This document shows positions 22,833 through 28,493 of a stretch of 28,493 bases of DNA, one piece after another. The position numbers and the translations under genes were made by a program. Source of the stretch: an uncultured Clostridia bacterium (GTDB taxonomy: Bacteria; Bacillota; Clostridia; Christensenellales; Pumilibacteraceae); contig CANDJX010000004.1 of assembly GCA_947385185.1 (NCBI GenBank), forward strand, positions 1 through 28,493, read 5' to 3'. How positions within the stretch are numbered: position 1 is the first letter of the stretch; the number at the start of each line of letters is the position of its first letter. The notes under the pieces were generated by a model, which worked only from the letters and a program-made list of their open reading frames with translations, searched no databases and was not told the DNA's origin.

Positions 22833-23324
22833 TTATTCCGCTTTTTCCGCCGTTTCGGTCTTTTTTGCGGTCTTTCTTGCCGGCTTCTTCTTGGGAGCTT
22901 CCTCTGCGGCCGCGGTCGTCTTTACGTCCTCGGTCGTTTCGGGAGCGGCGTCCTTCTTGGTGCGCTTCGCCGTCTTTTTTTCTTTCTTTGCGGCAGCCTT
23001 GCCCGCCTTATCGAGAGACGCTCCGCAATGCTTGCAAACGCGGGTTTTCTTTCCGTCAAGCGCGGCGTGCGCCACTCTGGTGGGCTTGCCGCAATCGGGG
23101 CAGATGACCTGTACGTTGGAAACGTGTACGTTACCCGGTTCTTTGCTTATACCGCCGGGCTGCTGAGCGCCGCGGGGCTTAACGTGTTTCGTGATCACGT
23201 TAATGCCTTCCACTCTGACGGTGTTGTCTTTCGGGGACGCGCTTATGACCGTGCCCTTTTTGCCCTTGTCCTTACCTGCGAGGATGAGGACGTTATCGCC
23301 TTTCTTTACATGTAAACTGTTCAT
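22833..23324 (-). CDS. rplX: Ribosomal protein uL24 with zinc ribbon and long basic tail
   Basis: 163 residues from ATG 23322-23324 (AGGAGG 4 nt before); the open frame's earlier start lies in the rplN end and is rejected. Residues 1-70 are a normal L24 (KKGDNVLILAGKDKGKKGTV, a KOW domain). Then a zinc ribbon C75-x2-C78, C97-x2-C100. Residues 106-163 form a low-complexity tail rich in Lys, Ala, Glu and Thr. Normal L24 has about 100-110 residues, so the tail adds about 58. L24 starts large-subunit assembly. Confidence 0.95.
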   Translation of the reverse strand: MNSLHVKKGDNVLILAGKDKGKKGTVISASPKDNTVRVEGINVITKHVKPRGAQQPGGISKEPGNVHVSNVQVICPDCGKPTRVAHAALDGKKTRVCKHCGASLDKAGKAAAKKEKKTAKRTKKDAAPETTEDVKTTAAAEEAPKKKPARKTAKKTETAEKAE

Positions 23325-23337
23325 ACGCCCTCCTGCA

Positions 23338-23706
23338 TCAATAAACTTCGGGAGCAAGCGAGATGATCTTCATATAATCTTTCTCGCGAAGTTCTCTCGC
23401 GATTGGCCCGAAGATACGGGTTCCTCTCGGCTGTTTCTGGTTGTCTATAATAACTGCCGCGTTGTCGTCGAATCTGATATGGCTGCCGTCCGCGCGGGTG
23501 ATGCCCTTGTGACTGCGGACTATGACTGCCTTTACGACTTCGCCTTTCTTGACGGTACCGCCCGGAGTTGCGGACTTAACCGACGCTACGATAACATCGC
23601 CGATGTTGCCGCTGCGTCTGAAGGAGCCGCCGAGCACGCGTATGCACATTATTTCTTTTGCGCCGCTGTTATCGGCTACTTTCAAATATGTCTGCGGTTG
23701 AATCAT
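23338..23706 (-). CDS. rplN: Ribosomal protein uL14
   Basis: 122 residues, normal size. [44 protein letters not shown] and the ending [26 protein letters not shown] are typical. Large-subunit protein at the subunit interface. GGAG before ATG. Confidence 0.98.
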   Translation of the reverse strand: MIQPQTYLKVADNSGAKEIMCIRVLGGSFRRSGNIGDVIVASVKSATPGGTVKKGEVVKAVIVRSHKGITRADGSHIRFDDNAAVIIDNQKQPRGTRIFGPIARELREKDYMKIISLAPEVY

Positions 23707-23717
23707 GGCTTAACTCC

Positions 23718-23981
23718 TTACTTCGCTTTCTCCACGATACGAACAAGGCGGAAATACTTATCCTTGGAAAGAGGTCTGGTTTCTTCGATCTCCACTCTGT
23801 CGCCTACGCCGGCTTCGTTGTTTTCGTCGTGAACCTTATACTTCTTCGTCTTGTTCATCGTCTTTTTGTATATGGGGTGTTTGATCTTGTCGTGAACGGC
23901 GACGACTACCGTCTTATCCATTTTATCGCTTACGACAACGCCCTCTCTTACTTTGCGTTCGTTTCTGACTAATGCTTCCAT
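23718..23981 (-). CDS. rpsQ: Ribosomal protein uS17
   Basis: 87 residues, normal size. [47 protein letters not shown] is the standard S17 OB-fold pattern. Primary 16S rRNA binder. Placed between rpmC and rplN as usual. Confidence 0.97.
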   Translation of the reverse strand: MEALVRNERKVREGVVVSDKMDKTVVVAVHDKIKHPIYKKTMNKTKKYKVHDENNEAGVGDRVEIEETRPLSKDKYFRLVRIVEKAK

Positions 23982-23984
23982 TGC

Positions 23985-24191
23985 TTATCTCCTTGCCTCC
24001 GCCGCTGTCGCGCGCTCGGTCATGACCGTTTTGATCCTTGCGATGTCGCGTTTGGTGTTCTTGAGCTGCATGGGGTTGGTCAACTGATGAGTAGCATGGC
24101 TGAAACGAAGATTGAACAGTTCGCTCTTAAGCTCGACCAGCTTTGCTTCGAGCTCTGCATCCGTCATATCGTGTACTTGCTTCGCTTTCAT
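23985..24191 (-). CDS. rpmC: Ribosomal protein uL29
   Basis: 68 residues, two helices. [43 protein letters not shown] is the L29 signature. Lies at the peptide exit tunnel near L23. Its ATG overlaps the rplP stop by 4 nt. Confidence 0.97.
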   Translation of the reverse strand: MKAKQVHDMTDAELEAKLVELKSELFNLRFSHATHQLTNPMQLKNTKRDIARIKTVMTERATAAEARR

Positions 24192-24637
24192 TTTGCTTCA
24201 ACCTCCTCTTCCTTGACTCCGGTGAGCTGTTCGCCTTTCTTTACGAACTTGCATTTTACGGGAAGTTTATGCGACGCAAGACGGAGCGCTTCTTTCGCGA
24301 GATCCTCGCTTACGCCGGCAATCTCGAACATAACTCTGCCCGGTTTAACTACCGCTACCCAGAACTCGGGAGAACCTTTACCCGAACCCATACGGGTGTC
24401 GGCAGGCTTTTTGGTGACGGGCTTGTGAGGGAAAATATCGATCCATACCTGTCCGCCGCGCTTGATATATCTCGTCATCGCGATACGGGCGGCTTCGATC
24501 TGACGCGAAGTGATCCAACCGCATTCCGTCGTAGCAAGACCGTACTCGCCGTAAGCGACTTTATTGCCGCGAAGCGCCTTTCCGGTCATTCTGCCGCGAT
24601 GAACTCTTCTTCTTTTTACTCTTTTAGGCATCAACAT
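24188..24637 (-). CDS. rplP: Ribosomal protein uL16
   Basis: 149 residues. [78 protein letters not shown] are classic. It helps shape the A site and peptidyl-transferase centre. The ATG 24635-24637 has GGAGG at 8 nt and overlaps the end of rpsC by 14 nt. Confidence 0.97.
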   Translation of the reverse strand: MLMPKRVKRRRVHRGRMTGKALRGNKVAYGEYGLATTECGWITSRQIEAARIAMTRYIKRGGQVWIDIFPHKPVTKKPADTRMGSGKGSPEFWVAVVKPGRVMFEIAGVSEDLAKEALRLASHKLPVKCKFVKKGEQLTGVKEEEVEAK

Positions 24638-25304
24638 TGTCGTTTCCTCCTTCCTTGGGCGCCTTGGCGGCCTTGGAGAGAACCTCGCCCTTGTAAATCC
24701 ATACTTTGACGCCGATTACGCCGAAAGTCGTATGCGCTTCGGCAAAACCGTAATCGATGTCGGCTCTGAGCGTCTGAAGAGGAATCGATCCTTCATGATA
24801 GTGTTCGCTGCGCGCGATCTCCGCGCCGTCCAAGCGTCCGCTTACCATGATCTTTACGCCCTTCGCTCCGCTTCTCATGACGTTGCCCATAGACTTCTTC
24901 ATGGTGCGGCGGAAGGATTCGCGCTTCTCGAGACGGAGAGCTACGCCCTCCGCCACGAGCGTTGCGTCGAGATCTATCTTCTTGACTTCGTGAATGTTTA
25001 TTCTTATATCCGCAAGACCGGTGAGTTTTTTGAGCTCGGTACGGATCTGCTCGACTCCGGCGCCTTTCGTGCCGATAAGCATACCCGTTTTGCCCGTATA
25101 AATGTTTACGGCGACTTTGCTCTGACTGCGCTCGATTATTACCTTGGAAATACCGTAAGAATAGTACTTCTTCTTGATAAACGTACGGATGTCGTAGTCC
25201 TGCTTGAGGGTCTTGGCGAAATCTTTCTTATTGGCATACCACTGCGCGTCCCAGCCGTTGATTACGCCCACTCTGAGTGCGTGGGGATTAACTTTCTGTC
25301 CCAT
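24624..25304 (-). CDS. rpsC: Ribosomal protein uS3
   Basis: 226 residues, normal size. [33 protein letters not shown] opens it; the KH domain is about 40-110 ([24 protein letters not shown]) and the C-terminal domain ends [12 protein letters not shown]. Part of the mRNA entry channel. Strong GGAGG before the ATG. Its last codons overlap rplP. Confidence 0.97.
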   Translation of the reverse strand: MGQKVNPHALRVGVINGWDAQWYANKKDFAKTLKQDYDIRTFIKKKYYSYGISKVIIERSQSKVAVNIYTGKTGMLIGTKGAGVEQIRTELKKLTGLADIRINIHEVKKIDLDATLVAEGVALRLEKRESFRRTMKKSMGNVMRSGAKGVKIMVSGRLDGAEIARSEHYHEGSIPLQTLRADIDYGFAEAHTTFGVIGVKVWIYKGEVLSKAAKAPKEGGNDNVDA

Positions 25305-25307
25305 GCG

Positions 25308-25700
25308 TTATGCCTCCTCTTTCTTATCCAGTACGACCGTAAGGTGACTGGTGCGCTTCATGATGGAATGCGCTCTGCCCTTGGAAACGGGCTGATATCT
25401 CTTATAGATAGGACCTGCGTCCGCTCTGATCTCGGCGACGAAAAGCTCGTCTTTCGTAAGTCCCTTTCCGCTTTCCGCGTTTGCCGCCGCGCTGTTGATG
25501 AGCTTTACAAGCGGAGCGCTTGCGGCTTTCGGCGTGTTTTCGAGGATCGCAACGGCTTCGACGACCGACTTACCGCGAACGACGTCCATTACCACGCGCG
25601 CCTTGGAGGGGGAAATTCTGATATACTTGGCGGTAGCGCTCGGACGGGTGTCCTTCTTTTCCGCTCTCGCCTTGGCTTTTTCTCTCATTCTCTTTGCCAT
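25308..25700 (-). CDS. rplV: Ribosomal protein uL22
   Basis: 130 residues, with an N-terminal basic extension of about 20 residues (MAKRMREKAKARAEKKD) before the usual ATAKYIRISPSKARVVMDVVRGKSVVEAVAIL. The beta hairpin that lines the exit tunnel ends in AGPIYKRYQPVSKGRAHSIMKRTSHLTVVL. The extension is also seen in some Clostridia. GGAG before the ATG at about 10 nt. Confidence 0.96.
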   Translation of the reverse strand: MAKRMREKAKARAEKKDTRPSATAKYIRISPSKARVVMDVVRGKSVVEAVAILENTPKAASAPLVKLINSAAANAESGKGLTKDELFVAEIRADAGPIYKRYQPVSKGRAHSIMKRTSHLTVVLDKKEEA

Positions 25701-25714
25701 GATGCTGTCGCTCC

Positions 25715-25993
25715 TTATTTGCCCTTCGTCGTCTTTTCGCCGCCGTGACCGCGGAAAGTACGGGTGGGCGCGAATTCGCCGAGCTTATGTCCGACCATCT
25801 CTTCGGTGCAGTATACCGGAACGTGCTTGCGTCCGTCGTGAACCGCGATAGTGAAATCGATGAACTCGGGCATGATCGTCGAGCTTCTCGACCAGGTCTT
25901 TACGACCTTTTTCTCGTTATTCTTTATCATAGCCTGAATCTTATTGTAAAGTTTTGCCTCCACATAAGGGCCTTTCTTAACGCTTCTTGACAT
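25715..25993 (-). CDS. rpsS: Ribosomal protein uS19
   Basis: 92 residues, normal size. [22 protein letters not shown] and [14 protein letters not shown] [34 protein letters not shown] are typical. Small-subunit head, forms a pair with S13. GGAG before the ATG. Confidence 0.98.
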   Translation of the reverse strand: MSRSVKKGPYVEAKLYNKIQAMIKNNEKKVVKTWSRSSTIMPEFIDFTIAVHDGRKHVPVYCTEEMVGHKLGEFAPTRTFRGHGGEKTTKGK

Positions 25994-26003
25994 CTGCTCT
26001 CTC

Positions 26004-26828
26004 CTAATTTACTCTCTTGACTATGAACTTGTTGCTCTTACGCTTCTTTCTGGTCTTGTAACCGAGCGTAGGAACGCCCCAAGGGGTAACCGGCGTCGGG
26101 CGTCCGATCGGGGATTTGCCCTCGCCGCCGCCGTGAGGATGGTCGTTCGGGTTCATGACTACGCCGCGCACTTCGGGGCGACGTCCCATATGGCGTTTTC
26201 TTCCCGCTTTACCGAGACTGATAAGCTCGTGGTCGAGATTGCCGACCTGTCCGACCGTCGCTTTGCAACGGGCGAGGATATATCTCATTTCGCCGCTGGG
26301 GAGCTTCAAAGTGGCGTATTTGCCTTCCTTAGCCATGAGCTGAGCCGCCGCGCCCGCGGTCTTGGCTATCTGACCGCCCTTGCCCGGCTGCATCTCGATG
26401 TTGTGTACGAGCGTGCCGACGGGGATCTCGGAAAGAGGAAGCGCGTTGCCCGCCTTGATGTCCGACTTTGCGCCGCTGATAACGGTATCGCCTACCGTAA
26501 GTCCGAGGGGCGCGAGAATGTATCTCTTTTCGCCGTCCGCATAATGCAGGAGCGCGATATATGCCGTGCGATTGGGGTCGTATTCGATTGCGGCTACTTT
26601 CGCGGGAATATCGTCCTTATTTCTCTTGAAATCGATGATGCGATATTTGGTCTTGTTTCCGCCGCCGTGCTGACGAACGGTAATACGACCGTAATTGTTT
26701 CTGCCCGCCGTATGTCTGATAGCAACGAGCAGCGATTTCTCGGGCTTGCTCTTGGTAACCTCCTCGAAAGAGGAAACCGTCTTGAATCTCGTGCCCGGAG
26801 TTATCGGTTTATATCTCTTGACTGCCAT
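26004..26828 (-). CDS. rplB: Ribosomal protein uL2
   Basis: 274 residues, normal size. Universal large-subunit protein needed for subunit joining and peptidyl-transferase assembly. [22 protein letters not shown] opens it; the conserved [48 protein letters not shown] near the C-terminus carries the key histidine of the DHPHGGG motif. GGAG before the ATG. Confidence 0.98.
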   Translation of the reverse strand: MAVKRYKPITPGTRFKTVSSFEEVTKSKPEKSLLVAIRHTAGRNNYGRITVRQHGGGNKTKYRIIDFKRNKDDIPAKVAAIEYDPNRTAYIALLHYADGEKRYILAPLGLTVGDTVISGAKSDIKAGNALPLSEIPVGTLVHNIEMQPGKGGQIAKTAGAAAQLMAKEGKYATLKLPSGEMRYILARCKATVGQVGNLDHELISLGKAGRKRHMGRRPEVRGVVMNPNDHPHGGGEGKSPIGRPTPVTPWGVPTLGYKTRKKRKSNKFIVKRVN

Positions 26829-26841
26829 GTTTCTGATCTCC

Positions 26842-27132
26842 TTAAGCTAAGCTGTCGAAGAACGGAATGGTCTTCGATTTCTCGGTAAGCTGAACGTAAG
26901 CCTTCTTTTTAGCCGCCGTATAACCTACCGTGCCGCGCTCTCTCTTTTTCTTACCGCGGACGTTGACGATGTTTACGCTTTCCACGTCGACTTCGAAAAT
27001 CTTTTCAACCGCCGTTTTTACTTCGGTCTTGGTTGCTTTTACGTCCACGTAGAAGCAATATTTCTTGTGCGGAATATCTTTGTAAGCCTTTTCGGTAAGA
27101 ACGGGCTTGATTATTACGTCGTATGCGTTCAT
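26842..27132 (-). CDS. rplW: Ribosomal protein uL23
   Basis: 96 residues, normal size. [64 protein letters not shown] is typical. It docks trigger factor and SRP at the exit tunnel. The ATG overlaps the rplD stop by one nucleotide (TAATG). Confidence 0.98.
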   Translation of the reverse strand: MNAYDVIIKPVLTEKAYKDIPHKKYCFYVDVKATKTEVKTAVEKIFEVDVESVNIVNVRGKKKRERGTVGYTAAKKKAYVQLTEKSKTIPFFDSLA

Positions 27133-27752
27133 TATTTATACGCCTCCTCGATCTGCTTGACCGCCGCCTTGGTGAGAACCACGTCCGTGTAGTTCATAAG
27201 ATCGAGCACGCTGACCAGCTCGGCTTTTACGGTTTCGACCTTTTCGAGGTTGTTTGCCGCGCGGACTGCGAGTTCGTCGCCCTCGGTAAGAACGAACAAC
27301 GTTCTCTTTTCGAGTTTGAGCGCCTCGACGACCGCAGCCATTTCCTTGGTCTTGCCTCCGATTTTGAGCTCGTCTACGACTTTGAGCTGATCGTCCGCGA
27401 CTTTGGAACTGATCGCGCTTCTGAAAGCGGCTTCCTTCATCTTCTTATTGATCTTCTGAGAAAAATCTCTGGGCTTCGGAGCGAATACCACGCCGCCGTG
27501 CTTCCACTGCGGAGCTCTGATCGAGCCCTGACGCGCGTTGCCCGTGCCCTTCTGACGCCACGGCTTTCTGCCGCCGCCCGCGACTTCGGAGCGGGTAAGA
27601 GTGCTCTTCGTTCCCTGTCTTTTGTTTGCGAGTTGGGCAACGACTACCTGATGTATGAGCGCGACGTTTCTTTCCGCGCCGAACACGGTGTCGTCGAGCT
27701 TGATGCTGCCTGCCGCTTCGCCTGTCTGCTTATATACTTTAACGCTGGGCAT
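27132..27752 (-). CDS. rplD: Ribosomal protein uL4
   Basis: 206 residues, normal size. MPSVKVYKQTGEAAGSIKLDDTVFG, then the exit-tunnel loop with GGGRKPWRQKGTGNARQGSIRAPQWKHGGVVFAPKPRDFSQKINKKMK. In some bacteria L4 also represses this operon; no evidence for it here. GGGAGG before the ATG. Confidence 0.98.
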   Translation of the reverse strand: MPSVKVYKQTGEAAGSIKLDDTVFGAERNVALIHQVVVAQLANKRQGTKSTLTRSEVAGGGRKPWRQKGTGNARQGSIRAPQWKHGGVVFAPKPRDFSQKINKKMKEAAFRSAISSKVADDQLKVVDELKIGGKTKEMAAVVEALKLEKRTLFVLTEGDELAVRAANNLEKVETVKAELVSVLDLMNYTDVVLTKAAVKQIEEAYK

Positions 27753-27768
27753 TATCTTGACCTCCCTC

Positions 27769-28398
27769 TCACTTCTTGACAGTGGACTTCACTGTCAGGA
27801 GCGAACCTCTCGGTCCGGGAACCGCGCCGCGGATAAGAATCACGCTCCTCGCGGTATCGACCTTGACGATCTCAAGGTTCTGTATGGTGACCTGTTCGTG
27901 ACCGTAACGGCCGGGGCTCTTCAATCCTTTGATCTTTCTCGACGGAGTGGAGTTCGCGCCCGTAGAACCGACTTCTCTGTGAACGGGACCTACGCCGTGC
28001 GTCATCTTGAGTCTGTGATGATTCCAACGCTTGATGTTGCCGCTGAACCCGTGACCCTTGGTAATGCCGGTCACGTCCACCATATCGCCCGCCGCGAAAG
28101 TGTCGCACTTGATCTCGGCGCCGATTTCGAAATCGGTCTTATCGAGCCTGAGCTCGCGGAGATAACGTTTGGGTTCGCAATTCGCTTTCTTGAACTGCCC
28201 CATGTCCGGTTTGTTTACCTTTCTTTTCTCGATGTCCGAGAACGCAACCTTGACCGCGCTGTATCCGTCCTTTTCAACCGTCTTGAGCTGAACCACGGTG
28301 ACCGGGCCCGCCTGAACCACGGTGACGGGAACGGCTTCGCCTTTTTCGGAAAAGATCTGCGTCATTCCGACTTTTTTGCCTAAAATCGCTTTTTCCAT
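27769..28398 (-). CDS. rplC: Ribosomal protein uL3
   Basis: 209 residues, normal size. AILGKKVGMTQIFSEKGEAVPVTVVQAGP and GHGFSGNIKRWNHHRLKMTHGVGPVHREVGSTGANSTPSRKIKGLKSPGRYG are signatures. Starts large-subunit assembly and reaches the peptidyl-transferase centre. GGAAGG before the ATG. Confidence 0.98.
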   Translation of the reverse strand: MEKAILGKKVGMTQIFSEKGEAVPVTVVQAGPVTVVQLKTVEKDGYSAVKVAFSDIEKRKVNKPDMGQFKKANCEPKRYLRELRLDKTDFEIGAEIKCDTFAAGDMVDVTGITKGHGFSGNIKRWNHHRLKMTHGVGPVHREVGSTGANSTPSRKIKGLKSPGRYGHEQVTIQNLEIVKVDTARSVILIRGAVPGPRGSLLTVKSTVKK

Positions 28399-28416
28399 TT
28401 CTTCTGCCTTCCTTGC

Positions 28417-28493
28417 TTACAGTTTTATCTGGATATCCACGCCTGCGGGAAGATCCAGCTTCATAAGCGAGTCCACCGTTTTGCTCGACGGAC
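28417..28493 (-). CDS. rpsJ: Ribosomal protein uS10, C-terminal fragment (cut by window edge)
   Basis: The last 24 codons are in the window. They read PSSKTVDSLMKLDLPAGVDI then QIKL and TAA at 28417-28419, matching the S10 C-terminus. The rest lies beyond the right edge. S10 is the first gene of the S10 cluster and also acts in transcription antitermination as NusE. Confidence 0.93.
   Translation of the reverse strand, partial: PSSKTVDSLMKLDLPAGVDIQIKL

Overview
The window looks like a chromosomal segment of an anaerobic, low-to-mid-GC Gram-positive bacterium of the class Clostridia, most likely an uncultured gut-type lineage. Supporting signs are the gene order of the S10-spc-alpha ribosomal cluster with adk-map-KOW-infA-rpmJ between secY and rpsM, strong GGAGG ribosome-binding sites, rubrerythrin, lactate dehydrogenase and a spmA-spmB spore maturation pair. 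Genus or species cannot be named from the sequence alone.

Left part (1-2000): a minus-strand LytTR response regulator. Its upstream region holds a near-consensus sigma-A promoter, a possible 27-residue ORF with its own ribosome-binding site, and a 12-bp sequence repeated exactly with a 21-bp period. L-lactate dehydrogenase (minus) and rubrerythrin (plus) are divergent and share a control region with a perfect 8-bp dyad. Positions 2642-3874 are non-coding. They hold the rubrerythrin terminator, two copies of a structured repeat offset by exactly 208 bp, a separate palindromic MITE-like element, and a third, diverged copy of the structured repeat that ends against the metG stop codon.

Middle (3875-12438): methionyl-tRNA synthetase (minus, probable TTG start), spmA-spmB (plus, overlapping by 4 nt), then a minus-strand group: smpB, a CPA2-type cation:proton antiporter and an RlmD-type rRNA methyltransferase. 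Next are two proteins of unknown function, a small single-pass membrane protein and a double zinc-ribbon multi-pass membrane protein, each followed by a clear intrinsic terminator.

Right part (12803-28493): one uninterrupted minus-strand cluster, in transcription order rpsJ (partial), rplC, rplD, rplW, rplB, rpsS, rplV, rpsC, rplP, rpmC, rpsQ, rplN, rplX, rplE, rpsN, rpsH, rplF, rplR, rpsE, rpmD, rplO, secY, adk, map, a KOW-domain gene, infA, rpmJ, rpsM, rpsK, rpsD, rpoA, rplQ, ending in a terminator. It supplies ribosomal proteins, the translocation channel, initiator methionine removal, initiation factor 1 and the RNA polymerase alpha subunit. S4, S14, L24 and L36 are all the zinc-binding (cysteine-containing) forms.

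No complete novel multi-gene system is evident. The best candidates for undescribed biology are the leader of the LytTR regulator (small ORF and/or tandem operator), the dispersed structured repeat family at 2745-3872, the triple-hairpin element at 12495-12562, the facing lysine/alanine-rich tails of L24 and L5, and the two unrecognised membrane proteins.
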